Source: Paucibacter sp. KBW04 (GTDB lineage Bacteria > Pseudomonadota > Gammaproteobacteria > Burkholderiales > Burkholderiaceae_C). From it: a stretch of 64,000 nt of DNA. Every line of letters starts with the position of its first letter. Position 1 is the first letter of the stretch. Location of the stretch: the NCBI RefSeq assembly GCF_003852425.1, contig NZ_QAJN01000001.1, positions 62,001-126,000 of the forward strand, read 5' to 3'. This document shows positions 35,360 to 44,395 of the stretch, in pieces. The notes below the pieces were generated by a model, which worked only from the letters and a program-made list of their open reading frames with translations, was not told the DNA's origin and searched no databases. Position numbers and translations under genes: made by a program.

Positions 35360-36331
35360 ATGACTCAAGCGCCCAAGACCTTTGCCTCCCAAGCCGACCT
35401 CGAAGTCAAGAAGGTCAGCTTCGACAAGCTCTCCGAGCATGCTTACGCCTACACGGCCGAGGGCGATCCGAATACCGGCATCGTGATCGGCGACGACGCG
35501 GTGATGGTGATAGACACGCAAGCCACGCCGGCCATGGCGCAGGACGTGATCCGCCGCATTCGCGAGGTCAGCGACAAGCCGATCAAATACGTGCTCTTGA
35601 GCCACTACCACGCGGTGCGGGTGCTGGGTGCCTCGGCTTACGCGGCGGAAGGCTGCGAGCAAATCATTGCCAGCCAAGACACTTACGAGTTGATCCTTGA
35701 ACGCGGCGAGCAAGACAAGGCCAGCGAGATCGGCCGCTTTCCCCGCCTGTTCGCCAATGTGGAAACCGTGCCGCCCGGCCTGACCTGGCCCACGCTCACA
35801 TTCACCGGCAAGATGACGCTGTGGCTGGGCAAGCTGGAGGTGCAGATCCTGCAACTGGGCCGTGGCCACACCAAGGGCGACACGGTGGTCTGGCTGCCGC
35901 AGGACCGGGTGCTGTTCTCGGGTGATTTGGTGGAGTTCGACGCCACGCCCTATGCCGGCGACGCCTACTTCCAGGACTGGCCGCAGACCCTGGATAACTT
36001 GGCGGCGCTCAAGCCCGCCAAGCTGGTGCCTGGCCGTGGCCCGGCTTTGCAGACCGAAGCCCAAGTGGCCGCAGGCCTGGCCGGCACGCGCGCCTTTGTG
36101 TCGGAGCTGTATGCCAGCGTCAAGGCCGGTGCCCAGGCCAAGCAAGACCTCAAGAGCGTCTACCGCGAAACCTATGAACGCCTGGCGCAGAAGTATGGCC
36201 ACTGGGTCATCTTTGCCCACTGCATGCCTTTTGATGTGACCCGTGCCTATGACGAGGCCAGCGGCCATGTGGACCCGCGCATCTGGACGGCCGAGCGTGA
36301 TCTGGCCATGTGGCAAGCGCTGGAAGCTTGA
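35360..36331 (+). CDS. MBL-fold protein with an altered metal motif
   Basis: A 323-residue cytoplasmic protein with the metallo-beta-lactamase fold: strands near GIVIGDDAVMVIDTQ, the SHYH motif, GRGHTKGDTVVWLP, LFSGDLVEF and a C-terminal His. The usual HxHxDH signature is HYHAVR here, so the Asp and His of the second metal site are replaced by Val and Arg. It may bind one metal or have a different role. It opens the homogentisate gene run just downstream of the regulator's operator, so it should be induced with it. ATG 35360 fits the fold; a start 39 bases upstream is possible. Confidence 0.75.
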   Translation: MTQAPKTFASQADLEVKKVSFDKLSEHAYAYTAEGDPNTGIVIGDDAVMVIDTQATPAMAQDVIRRIREVSDKPIKYVLLSHYHAVRVLGASAYAAEGCEQIIASQDTYELILERGEQDKASEIGRFPRLFANVETVPPGLTWPTLTFTGKMTLWLGKLEVQILQLGRGHTKGDTVVWLPQDRVLFSGDLVEFDATPYAGDAYFQDWPQTLDNLAALKPAKLVPGRGPALQTEAQVAAGLAGTRAFVSELYASVKAGAQAKQDLKSVYRETYERLAQKYGHWVIFAHCMPFDVTRAYDEASGHVDPRIWTAERDLAMWQALEA

Positions 36332-36347
36332 TTAAAAAATCGGCCAG

Positions 36348-36361
36348 GCAAGACCTGACCC
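36348..36361 (+). repeat. Dispersed 14-mer copy 3 (intergenic)
   Basis: Exact GCAAGACCTGACCC followed by CA, in the 51-base gap between the MBL and VOC genes. It lies just after a short A-run. Confidence 0.8.
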
Positions 36362-36382
36362 CATCCACGGAGACAAGAAGCC

Positions 36383-36919
36383 ATGAAGATCGAACGCATC
36401 CACCACGTTGCCTACCGCTGCAAAGACGCCAAGACCACCGTGGAGTGGTATGAGAAGCATTTGGGCATGAAGTTTGTGCTGGCAATTGCCGAGGACAAAG
36501 TGCCCTCCACCCATGCGCCCGACCCCTATATGCATCTGTTCTTGGATGCCGGCGGCGGCAATATCCTGGCGTTTTTCGAGTTGCCCAATTCGCCGGAAAT
36601 GGGGCGCGACACCAACACCCCGGAATGGGTGCAGCACATCGCCCTCAAGGTGGGCAGCGTGGCCGAATTGGAGGCGGCCAAGGCCAGTCTGCAGGCTGCC
36701 GGCATCGAAGTGATCGGCGTGACCGACCACACCATCTTCAAGAGCATCTACTTCTTCGACCCCAATGGCCACCGCCTGGAACTGGCCGCCGATGTGGGCA
36801 CGCCCGAGATGTACGCCAAGCTCGATGCCTGCAAGCGCGAAATGCTGGAGGAATGGACGCTGACGAAACGGGCGCCCAAGCATGCCGCCTGGATGCACGA
36901 CAAGGAATTTCAAGCTTAA
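36383..36919 (+). CDS. VOC (glyoxalase/dioxygenase superfamily) protein
   Basis: A 178-residue cytoplasmic protein of the vicinal-oxygen-chelate fold. The metal-ligand pattern is visible: RIHHVAYR (His), VQHIALKV (His) and FFDPNGHRLELAA (Glu). The last ~45 residues form an extra helical tail. It is too short for 4-hydroxyphenylpyruvate dioxygenase, so a role as a small isomerase, dioxygenase or detoxifying enzyme within the aromatic pathway is more likely. It lies between the MBL-fold gene and the hydroxylase on the same strand, with GGAGA before the ATG. Confidence 0.8.
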   Translation: MKIERIHHVAYRCKDAKTTVEWYEKHLGMKFVLAIAEDKVPSTHAPDPYMHLFLDAGGGNILAFFELPNSPEMGRDTNTPEWVQHIALKVGSVAELEAAKASLQAAGIEVIGVTDHTIFKSIYFFDPNGHRLELAADVGTPEMYAKLDACKREMLEEWTLTKRAPKHAAWMHDKEFQA

Positions 36920-37003
36920 GCAGAGCTGAGCCTTGCGGCGGCCTTGTTGATCTCGACGAGGCCTGTTTCTTGTGGTTCCCATCACATTGGGCCAGGAGTC
37001 CTC

Positions 37004-38629
37004 ATGCAGAAGACTTACCGCTACCCCGAGTTCCCCTATGTGCAAAGCGCCGAGCAGCGCGATGCAGAGTTCCTCCAGCACCCGCTGGTGATCATCGGCG
37101 CCGGGCCAGTGGGCTTGTCGATGGCGCTGGACTGCGCCTCGCGTGGCATCAAGACCGTGGTGCTGGACGATAACAACAGCGTCAGCATAGGCTCGCGAGC
37201 CGTCTGCTATGCCAAGCGCAGCCTGGAGGTTTGGGATCGCCTGGGCGTGGCCGCGCCCCTGGTGGCTCAGGGTGTGAGCTGGCAGGTGGGCAAGGTCTTC
37301 TTCAAGGACGAGCTGGCCTATCAATTCGACCTGCTGCCGCAAGCCGCCCAGCAGATGCCGGCCATGATCAATCTGCAGCAGTACTACCTGGAAGAGGAGC
37401 TGGTGCGTGCCTGCCAGTCCCATCCCTTGGTGGACCTGCGCTGGAAGCACAAGCTGCTGAGCCTCAAGCAGGGCGAGGGCGTGCAAGGCGCGCGCCTGAC
37501 GGTGGAAACACCCGACGGCGTCTTCGAGCTGGGGGGCGACTGGGTGATTGCCTGCGACGGTGCTAACAGCGATACCCGACGCATGCTGGGTGCAGAGTTC
37601 AGCGGCCAGTTCTTCCAGGACCGCTTCCTGATCGCCGACGTGGTGATGAAGGCCGACTTTCCCACCGAGCGCTGGTTCTGGTTCGACCCGCCTTTCCATC
37701 CAGGCCAATCCGTCTTGCTGCACAAGCAAGCCGACAATGTCTGGCGCATCGACTTCCAGCTGGGCTGGGATGCCGACCCGGTGGAGGAGAAGAAGCCCGA
37801 ACGGGTGATTCCGCGCATCCAGGCCATGTTGGGCGCCGAGGTGGAGTTTGAGCTGGAATGGGTTTCGGTCTATCAGTTCGCCTGCCGCCGCATCGACCAG
37901 TTCCGCCATGGCCGGGTGCTGTTTGCCGGTGATGCCGCCCACCAGGTCTCGCCCTTCGGCGCACGCGGCGCCAACACCGGTGTGCAAGATGCCGACAACC
38001 TGGCTTGGAAGCTCAAGGCCGTGATGGACGGCGTCGCGCCCGAGCGCCTGCTGGACAGTTATCACGAGGAACGTGCCTTTGCCAGCGATGACAATCTGCG
38101 CCAAAGCACCCGCTCCACCGACTTCATCACCCCCAAGAGCCGCGCTTCCCTGCGCCTGCGCAATGCGGTGCTGGAGCTGGCCCGCAGCGAGCCATTCGCT
38201 CGGCCCCTGGTCAATAGCGGCCGGCTGTCGACACCCACACCGTATCTGCAGTCCTCTCTGAATACGCCCGATTTTGAGGGCGCCTTCACGGCCGGCCTGC
38301 CGCCCGGCAGCCCCTGCATGGATGCGCCCATCGAGGTAGCTGGCCAGCCGGACTGGCTGTTGCGCCAGCTGGGCCGCGGTTTTGTGCTCTTGACTTGGGG
38401 TCCGGCAGCGGCCGTGACGGTGGCCGGTGTCACAGCCCAGGCCCTGCGCGTGGGCCAAGACATCATCGACAGCGAGGGCTTGCTGGCTCAGCGCTTCGAT
38501 GCTGAGCCTGGCACGGTCTATCTGATACGCCCCGATCAATATGTGGCCGCCCGCTGGCGCACCTATGCCCCGGCCCAGATCAGCGCCGCTTTGCGCCGCG
38601 CTCTCGCACTGGAGGAGACCTTGGCATGA
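37004..38629 (+). CDS. mhaA: FAD-dependent aromatic hydroxylase, MhaA-like
   Basis: A 541-residue flavoprotein monooxygenase of the MhpA/PHBH class. FAD motifs are VIIGAGPVGLSMAL near residues 28-42 and GRVLFAGDAAHQVSPFGARG near 305-325; a thioredoxin-like C-terminal domain follows. It is coupled by a four-base overlap to a DUF2783 gene, then hmgA and a fumarylacetoacetase gene. In Pseudomonas putida MhaA works with a small partner, MhaB, to turn 3-hydroxyphenylacetate into homogentisate, and this order fits. ATG 37004 follows AGGAG. The exact substrate is inferred from context. Confidence 0.78.
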   Translation: MQKTYRYPEFPYVQSAEQRDAEFLQHPLVIIGAGPVGLSMALDCASRGIKTVVLDDNNSVSIGSRAVCYAKRSLEVWDRLGVAAPLVAQGVSWQVGKVFFKDELAYQFDLLPQAAQQMPAMINLQQYYLEEELVRACQSHPLVDLRWKHKLLSLKQGEGVQGARLTVETPDGVFELGGDWVIACDGANSDTRRMLGAEFSGQFFQDRFLIADVVMKADFPTERWFWFDPPFHPGQSVLLHKQADNVWRIDFQLGWDADPVEEKKPERVIPRIQAMLGAEVEFELEWVSVYQFACRRIDQFRHGRVLFAGDAAHQVSPFGARGANTGVQDADNLAWKLKAVMDGVAPERLLDSYHEERAFASDDNLRQSTRSTDFITPKSRASLRLRNAVLELARSEPFARPLVNSGRLSTPTPYLQSSLNTPDFEGAFTAGLPPGSPCMDAPIEVAGQPDWLLRQLGRGFVLLTWGPAAAVTVAGVTAQALRVGQDIIDSEGLLAQRFDAEPGTVYLIRPDQYVAARWRTYAPAQISAALRRALALEETLA

Positions 38630-38841
38630 ATAACAAGAGCTTGAACCGCGCGCCCAATATCCCCGACCCCGATGGTTTTTACGAGGAACTGATCAATGCC
38701 CAGCGTGACCTCAGCGACGAGCAGGCCGACATCTTTGTGTCCAAATTGGCGCTGATACTGGCCAACCATGTGGGCGAGCGCGCGGTCTTGCGCGAAGCCC
38801 TGGGCCTGGCCCGCAACAACACTTTGTCGATGAATGAATGA
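38626..38841 (+). CDS. mhaB: DUF2783 small protein, probable MhaB-like hydroxylase partner
   Basis: A 71-residue protein with the DUF2783 pattern ([27 protein letters not shown]...LILANHVG). It overlaps the hydroxylase stop and the hmgA start by four bases each (ATGA at both ends), so all three are made in step. Its place between an MhaA-like hydroxylase and hmgA suggests it is the small coupling component of a two-part 3-hydroxyphenylacetate 6-hydroxylase. I assign MhaB from position and size; I could not compare sequences directly. Confidence 0.7.
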   Translation: MNNKSLNRAPNIPDPDGFYEELINAQRDLSDEQADIFVSKLALILANHVGERAVLREALGLARNNTLSMNE

Positions 38842-40124
38842 ATAAACTGAACTATCAAAGCGGCTTCGGCAACCAGCACAGCAGCGAGGCCGCTCCCGGC
38901 GCCTTGCCCCTGGGCCGCAACAGCCCTCAGCGTGCGCCTCTGGGCCTGTATGCCGAGCTGCTTTCCGGCGCGGCCTTCACCGCGCCGCGGGTGGAAAACC
39001 TGCGGACCTGGCTCTACCGTCGCCAACCCTCGGTGGTGGTGGGCGGCTATCAGCCCCTGGCCCATGCTTATCTGAAAACCGGCGCGGCACAGGCACAGCT
39101 CTCGCCGCCGGACCCGCTGCGATGGGCGCCCACGGCCATTCCTGCGGAGCCGACTGACTTCGTTCAAGGCCTGCGCACCCTGGTCGTCAACGGCGATCCC
39201 GATGCCCATACCGGCATGGCCGCTCACCTCTACCTGGCCAATCGCTCCATGGAGCGCAGCGCCTTCATCAATGCCGACGGCGAGATGTTGATCGTGCCCC
39301 AGCAGGGCAGCTTGCGCTTGACGACGGAGTTAGGCCTGCTGGATGTGCGGCCGGGTGAAATCTGCGTCGTGCCGCGCGGCATGGCTTTCAAGGTCGCCGT
39401 GGAGGGGCCATCGCGCGGCTATGTTTGCGAGAACTATGGGGCGGCCCTGCGCCTGCCCGAGCTGGGTCCCATCGGCTCCAACGGCCTGGCCAATGCGCGC
39501 GACTTTCTGGCGCCGGTGGCGCATTTCGAGCCCGAGCCTGGGGCTTACGAGATCATCAAGAAGTTCGGCGGCCAGCTTTGGCGCGCGTCGCAGGCCCACA
39601 CGCCTTTCAATGTGGTGGCCTGGCATGGCAATCTGACGCCTTACAAATACGACACGGCGAACTTCATGACCATCGGGTCGATCAGCTTTGATCACCCCGA
39701 CCCCAGCATCTTCACCGTGCTGACTTCGCCCTCCGACACCCCAGGCTGGGCCAATGTGGACTTCGTCATCTTCCCGCCGCGCTGGATGGTGGCCGAAGAC
39801 AGCTTCCGCCCGCCCTGGTACCACCGCAATGTGATGAGCGAATTCATGGGCCTGGTGCTGGGTCAGTACGACGCCAAGCCCGAGGGCTTCAAGCCCGGCG
39901 GCGCCAGCCTGCACAATGCTTTTGTGCCGCACGGCCCGGACACCGAGGCCTTTGCCAAAGCCAGCAGCGCGGAGCTCAAACCGCACAAGCTCGACAACAC
40001 CCTGGCCTTTATGTTTGAGACCCGCTGGCGCTTGCAGCCCACCGAATTCGCCCTGCAAGGCGGCAGCCTGGAGGCCAATTACGCGGCCTGCTGGCAAGGC
40101 CTGAACGATTCATTTGAACAATAA
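38838..40124 (+). CDS. hmgA: Homogentisate 1,2-dioxygenase
   Basis: A 428-residue iron(II) ring-cleaving enzyme that converts homogentisate to maleylacetoacetate. The N-terminus [13 protein letters not shown] is diagnostic. The metal ligands are visible in [13 protein letters not shown] (His and Glu) and [11 protein letters not shown] (His), and the length is normal. It overlaps the DUF2783 gene by four bases and is followed 19 bases later by the fumarylacetoacetase gene, the next hydrolytic step. Confidence 0.95.
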   Translation: MNKLNYQSGFGNQHSSEAAPGALPLGRNSPQRAPLGLYAELLSGAAFTAPRVENLRTWLYRRQPSVVVGGYQPLAHAYLKTGAAQAQLSPPDPLRWAPTAIPAEPTDFVQGLRTLVVNGDPDAHTGMAAHLYLANRSMERSAFINADGEMLIVPQQGSLRLTTELGLLDVRPGEICVVPRGMAFKVAVEGPSRGYVCENYGAALRLPELGPIGSNGLANARDFLAPVAHFEPEPGAYEIIKKFGGQLWRASQAHTPFNVVAWHGNLTPYKYDTANFMTIGSISFDHPDPSIFTVLTSPSDTPGWANVDFVIFPPRWMVAEDSFRPPWYHRNVMSEFMGLVLGQYDAKPEGFKPGGASLHNAFVPHGPDTEAFAKASSAELKPHKLDNTLAFMFETRWRLQPTEFALQGGSLEANYAACWQGLNDSFEQ

Positions 40125-40143
40125 GTCAACAGAAGACGCAGCC

Positions 40144-41460
40144 ATGATCGACCACACCCACAACCCCGCCGCCCAGAGCTGGGTCGCCAGCGCCAATGAA
40201 GAGGGCAGCGAGTTCCCGATTCAGAATCTGCCCTATGGCCTGTTCCGCCGCGCCGGCTCGAATGAGAGCGCCCGCGTCGGCATCGCCATCGGCGACCAAG
40301 TCCTGGACCTCAAATTGGCCGCCTCTGCAGGCAAATGGAGCAGCGCCGTGCAGGTGCTGCTGCAGCCCCTGGCCGATGGCGATCTGAACCGCTTCATGGC
40401 CCAGCCCGCCGCCCAGCGCCGTCTGCTGCGCCATGCGCTGTTCGAGGCCTTGAGCGCTGGCAGCCCGCAAGAGACCGCGCTGCGCGCCGCCTTGCTGCCG
40501 CAGGCGATTGCTCAGATGGCCGTGCCCTGCCGCATCGGCGACTACACCGACTTCTACACCGGCATCCACCACGCCACCACGGTGGGTAAGCTGTTCCGTC
40601 CGGACAACCCGCTGCTGCCCAATTACAAATGGGTGCCCATCGGCTACCACGGCCGTAGCTCTTCCATCGGCGTAAGCGGCGGCACGGTGCGCCGGCCCCT
40701 GGGCCAGCTGAAGGCGCCGGACGCCGAAGTGCCGGTGCTGGGCGCGTGTAAGCGCCTGGACTATGAGCTGGAGCTGGGCGTCTTCGTCGCGGGCGGAAAT
40801 GATCTGGGTGAGCCCATTCCCATGGCCCAGGCGGACGAGCATCTGTTTGGCCTGACCTTGTTGAACGATTGGTCGGCCCGCGATATCCAGGCCTGGGAGT
40901 ACCAGCCCCTAGGCCCCTTCCTGGCCAAGAATTTCGGCAGCACCATCTCGCCCTGGATCGTCACGATGGAAGCGCTGGAGCCTTTCCGCATCGCCTTTGA
41001 ACACCCGGCCGAGGACCCCCAGCCCTTGCCCTATCTGGACTCGGCCAAGAACCGCGCCGAGGGTGGTTACGACATCGAGCTGGAAGTCTGGCTGCAGACC
41101 GAAAAGATGCGTGCCCTGGGCGAGCCCGCCACCCGCCTGATGCGCTCCAACTTCAAGCATGCCTACTGGACCGTCGCCCAGATGCTGACCCATCACGCCA
41201 GCAATGGCTGCAATCTGCAGCCAGGCGATTTGCTGGGCACCGGCACCTTGTCGGGGCCCGATGCTGCCGAGGGCGGCTCTTTGCTGGAGCTGTCCATGGG
41301 CGGCAAGCAAGACCTGACCCTACCGAACGGCGAGACCCGCAAGTTCTTGCAAGACGGCGACACCGTCATCCTGCGCGGCTATGCCCAGCGCGAGGGCGCG
41401 CGCCGCATCGGCTTTGGGGACTGCAGCGCCACCATCGTGGCCGCACCCGCCCTGGCTTGA
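40144..41460 (+). CDS. fahA: Fumarylacetoacetase
   Basis: A 438-residue enzyme (often called hmgB in Pseudomonas) that hydrolyses fumarylacetoacetate to fumarate and acetoacetate. GDYTDFYTGIHHAT, the YHGRSSSI motif, DYELELGVF and LLNDWSARDIQAWEY hold the expected metal and active-site residues. ATG 40144 is preferred to a TTG start overlapping hmgA. No maleylacetoacetate isomerase gene is in this run, so isomerisation must be encoded elsewhere, be done by the VOC protein, or occur with glutathione. It is convergent with arsA, with 15 bases between. Confidence 0.94.
   Translation: MIDHTHNPAAQSWVASANEEGSEFPIQNLPYGLFRRAGSNESARVGIAIGDQVLDLKLAASAGKWSSAVQVLLQPLADGDLNRFMAQPAAQRRLLRHALFEALSAGSPQETALRAALLPQAIAQMAVPCRIGDYTDFYTGIHHATTVGKLFRPDNPLLPNYKWVPIGYHGRSSSIGVSGGTVRRPLGQLKAPDAEVPVLGACKRLDYELELGVFVAGGNDLGEPIPMAQADEHLFGLTLLNDWSARDIQAWEYQPLGPFLAKNFGSTISPWIVTMEALEPFRIAFEHPAEDPQPLPYLDSAKNRAEGGYDIELEVWLQTEKMRALGEPATRLMRSNFKHAYWTVAQMLTHHASNGCNLQPGDLLGTGTLSGPDAAEGGSLLELSMGGKQDLTLPNGETRKFLQDGDTVILRGYAQREGARRIGFGDCSATIVAAPALA
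41307..41320 (+). repeat. Dispersed 14-mer copy 4 (inside fumarylacetoacetase)
   Basis: Exact GCAAGACCTGACCC encoding Gln-Asp-Leu-Thr near the 3' end of the gene, the same frame and peptide as the MoxR copy. Confidence 0.8.
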
Positions 41461-41475
41461 GGTTTAGGCGGCTTC

Positions 41476-43242
41476 CTAGCAGCCTGATTCAGCTTGAGTC
41501 AGGCGGTGCAGGGCCGCCAAGCCCACCGGCTCCTCGGCCAGCAAGGGCAGCAGGGCGTAGCGCTTGGCGTGCTGCTGGCGCACCTGCTCGATCTGCACCC
41601 GCTCCTTGAGCCCGCGCTGCAGCAGCAAGGGCGCTTGCGTGTGCGCCGCCGCCACGCTGTTGTTGATGACCCAGGCCCAGGGCTCAATGCCGGCGCGACG
41701 CAGGTCTGCCTGTAACTGCGCAGCCTCCAGCACCGGGGTCTGCTCGGCCAGGGTGACGATCAATACCTTGGTCTTCTGTGGGTCCTGCAACTGCATCATG
41801 GGCGTGGTGTAGTGCAGGCCCGTGCCCTGCATCTGGCGGGCTATCTCGCGGTGGTAGGCGCCGGTGGCGTCCAGGAGCAAGAGCGTGTGGCCGGTGGGCG
41901 CCGTGTCCATCACCACAAACTTGCGGCCGGCCTCGCGGATGATGCGGGAGAAGGCCTGGAACACGGCAATCTCCTCGGTGCAGGGCGAACGCAGGTCTTC
42001 TTCCAGCAAGGCCAGGCCGGCGGCGTCTAGCTTTTTGCCCTTGCTGGCGATGACCTGGGCGCGGTAGCGCTCGGTCTCGGCGTGGGGTTCGATGCGGCTG
42101 ATCGTTAGCTGATCCAGCGTGCCGTCCAGGGTCTCCAGCAAGTGCGCCGCCGGGTCCGAGGTGCTCAGGTGCACCGGCAGGCCACGCTCGGCCAGGGCCA
42201 CGGCCAGGGCGGCCGCCAGCGTGGTCTTGCCCACGCCGCCCTTGCCCATGACCAGAATCAGACCGTGGCCGGGCAGGGCGATCTCGTCCAGCAAGTCGGC
42301 CAGGTGGGGGGCTTGCAAGGGGCTGCTGGCTTGTGGGCTTGAGGCTGTACTGGTTTTGTTTTCGTCGAAGAAGCGGCGCAGTGAGTCCACACCCACCAGA
42401 TCGAAGGCTTGCAGCGGCAGCTCATCGCGGATCAGGCTTTGCAAAGGAGCGGGCATGGCTTGGATGGCGGCCTGCTCACGTCGCCGCACCGCAGCGGCCA
42501 GCGCGTCGTGTGCCGCTTCACTCGCTGGCAAGAGGCCGTTGATCACCAAGCGCTGCTCGCTCAAGCCCACCCGCGCTAATTCCTCATGCGTGCGGGCCAC
42601 CTCGCGCAGGCTGCTGGCCTGGGCGCGGGCCACCAGCAGCAATCGGGTGCGGGCGGGGTCTGACAAAGCCGCCACGGCGGCCTGGTATTGCTCGCGTTGC
42701 TTGTCCAGGCCGACCAAGGGCCCGAGGCAGGAGGCGTCGCCCTTGCCGCTGCGCAGGAACTCGTTCCAGGCGCCGGGCAGTTGCAGCAGGCGCAGGGTGT
42801 GGCCGGTGGGCGCGGTGTCGAATAGCACATGGTCAAAGCGCGTCATCAGGCTTGCGTCGGTGAGCAGGCCGGTGAACTCGTCAAAGGCGGCGATCTCGGT
42901 GGTGCAGGCGCCCGACAACTGCTCTTCCATGGCGCGCAACTCGTCGGCCGGCAAGTGGCCGCGCGCGGGCTCGACGATGCGGTCCCGGTAGCCTTGGGCG
43001 GCGGCATGCGGGTCTATCTCCATCGCCCACAAATTGCTCAGGCCTTGCAGGGCGGTGATCTGATTGCCAATCGCCTGGCCAAACACCTGGCCCACATTGG
43101 AGGCCGGGTCGGTGCTGACCAAGAGCACCCGCTTGCCCGCATCGGCCAGGCGCAGGGCGCTGGCGCAGGCCAGCGAGGTTTTGCCCACGCCACCCTTGCC
43201 GGTGAAGAAGGCGAAACGAGGCAGGTTTTGCAGGAATCTCAT
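41476..43242 (-). CDS. arsA: ArsA-type arsenite ATPase, duplicated halves
   Basis: A 588-residue cytoplasmic ATPase with two homologous halves, each with the deviant Walker A GKGGVGKT (near residues 14-21 and the middle of the protein) and the DTAPTGHTL switch that defines the ArsA/GET3 group. ArsA normally powers the ArsB arsenite pump. No ArsB, Acr3 or ArsD is in the window. ATG 43242 opens on MRFLQNLPRFAFF, the natural start. It is divergent from arsR across a spacer with a palindromic operator, so it is probably arsenite-induced. Confidence 0.88.
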   Translation of the reverse strand: MRFLQNLPRFAFFTGKGGVGKTSLACASALRLADAGKRVLLVSTDPASNVGQVFGQAIGNQITALQGLSNLWAMEIDPHAAAQGYRDRIVEPARGHLPADELRAMEEQLSGACTTEIAAFDEFTGLLTDASLMTRFDHVLFDTAPTGHTLRLLQLPGAWNEFLRSGKGDASCLGPLVGLDKQREQYQAAVAALSDPARTRLLLVARAQASSLREVARTHEELARVGLSEQRLVINGLLPASEAAHDALAAAVRRREQAAIQAMPAPLQSLIRDELPLQAFDLVGVDSLRRFFDENKTSTASSPQASSPLQAPHLADLLDEIALPGHGLILVMGKGGVGKTTLAAALAVALAERGLPVHLSTSDPAAHLLETLDGTLDQLTISRIEPHAETERYRAQVIASKGKKLDAAGLALLEEDLRSPCTEEIAVFQAFSRIIREAGRKFVVMDTAPTGHTLLLLDATGAYHREIARQMQGTGLHYTTPMMQLQDPQKTKVLIVTLAEQTPVLEAAQLQADLRRAGIEPWAWVINNSVAAAHTQAPLLLQRGLKERVQIEQVRQQHAKRYALLPLLAEEPVGLAALHRLTQAESGC

Positions 43243-43325
43243 GGCGGGCTTCGTGATGTGATGACTTGGCGGATCGCCAAATCCATGGCGCTGAGTCTGC
43301 CCCTTTTTTCTTGCGAGTGGCTGTC

Positions 43326-43354
43326 TTGAATCAATATTTCCATACTTATGGAAT
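43326..43354 (+). promoter_or_regulatory. arsR promoter with ArsR operator
   Basis: TTGAAT (43326-43331) and TGGAAT (43349-43354) make a -35/-10 pair with a 17-base spacer. A perfect dyad TTCCATA-CT-TATGGAA (43338-43353) covers the spacer and -10, where ArsR would block RNA polymerase until arsenite binds. Confidence 0.65.
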
Positions 43355-43363
43355 AATCGTTTC

Positions 43364-43684
43364 ATGGAAGAACTCGAGGTCATACGCGCGTTGGCGTCCT
43401 TGGCTCAAAGCCACCGCCTGCGCATCTTTCGCCTGCTGGTGGTGGCCGGGCAGCAAGGCCTGACGCCGGGCGCCCTGGCCGAAGCGTTGGAGTTGCCGGC
43501 GGCCACCCTGTCCTTTCACCTGAAGGAGTTGAGCCAGGCGGGGCTGTTGAGCCAGCAGCGCTTGGGGCGCAATCTGGTCTACCGCGCGGATTTCGAGCGC
43601 ATGAACGGCTTGTTGGCCTATCTGGGCGAGAACTGCTGTCAGGGCGAGGCCTGCCTGGATGTGCGACCCAAGTCCTGCTGCTGA
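43364..43684 (+). CDS. arsR: ArsR family metalloid-responsive repressor
   Basis: A 106-residue winged-helix repressor. The DNA-binding region (LPAATLSFHLKELSQAGLL) matches the ArsR/SmtB recognition helix. Cys residues cluster at the C-terminus (ENCCQGEAC, KSCC), as in ArsR proteins whose arsenite site lies at the tail, rather than the E. coli type. It is the first gene of the arsR-aqpS-arsH run and divergent from arsA; the palindrome at its promoter is its likely site. Confidence 0.9.
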   Translation: MEELEVIRALASLAQSHRLRIFRLLVVAGQQGLTPGALAEALELPAATLSFHLKELSQAGLLSQQRLGRNLVYRADFERMNGLLAYLGENCCQGEACLDVRPKSCC

Positions 43685-43702
43685 GCCTGAGATCACCGAG
43701 AC

Positions 43703-44395
43703 ATGACTGCACCGCTCAATTCGCCGCTGCCGCGCGCCTGCGCCTACTTTGCCGAGGCCTTAGGCACGGCCTTGCTGCTGGCCATCGTCATCGGCTCCGG
43801 CATCATGGCCGAGCATCTCAGCGGCGGCAATATCGCCCTTGCTTTGCTGGCCAATACGGCGGCGACGGTGGGCGGGCTTTACGTGCTGATCGAGGTGTTG
43901 GGCCCCGTCAGCGGCGCGCATTTCAATCCCGCGGTGAGCGCGGTGATGGCCTGGCGCGGTGAGCTGGTGCGCGGCGATCTGCTGCCCTATGTGCTGGCGC
44001 AAATGCTGGGCGCGGTGCTGGGGGCTTGGCTGGCCCATGCCATGTTTGATCTCAGCCTCATCCAAATTTCTACCAAGCCGCGTTTGGGTTTGGGGCAGTG
44101 GATTGCCGAGGCCGTGGCCACGGCGGGGCTGCTGCTGGTGATTCTGCGCGCTCCGGCAGGGCGTGCGTCTAGCCTGGTGGCGGCCTATATCGGTGCGGCC
44201 TATTGGTTCACCGCCTCCACCTCGTTCGCCAATCCGGCGGCCGCCTTTGGCCGCATGTTCAGCGATAGCTTTGCCGGTATCTCGCCGGCCAGCGTGCCCG
44301 GCTTTGTGCTCGCGCAATTGCTGGGTGCGGCCTTGGGCCTGGGCTTGCACGGCTTGTTGGGTGGCCGATTGAAAATCAGGAGTGAATTGAAATGA
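43703..44395 (+). CDS. aqpS: Aquaglyceroporin-type channel, AqpS-like
   Basis: A 230-residue membrane channel of the MIP family with six helices. Both pore loops are present: HFNPAVS and ANPAAAFGR. The second loop has no late change to the NPA triplet. In ars operons such channels (AqpS) let trivalent arsenite leave the cell down its gradient after arsenate reduction. It starts 18 bases after arsR and overlaps arsH by four bases, so it belongs to the same operon. Confidence 0.88.
   Translation: MTAPLNSPLPRACAYFAEALGTALLLAIVIGSGIMAEHLSGGNIALALLANTAATVGGLYVLIEVLGPVSGAHFNPAVSAVMAWRGELVRGDLLPYVLAQMLGAVLGAWLAHAMFDLSLIQISTKPRLGLGQWIAEAVATAGLLLVILRAPAGRASSLVAAYIGAAYWFTASTSFANPAAAFGRMFSDSFAGISPASVPGFVLAQLLGAALGLGLHGLLGGRLKIRSELK

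Noticed and set aside
36383-36919. VOC protein as 4-hydroxyphenylpyruvate dioxygenase
   Set aside because: At 178 residues it is half the size of that enzyme and has only one VOC module.
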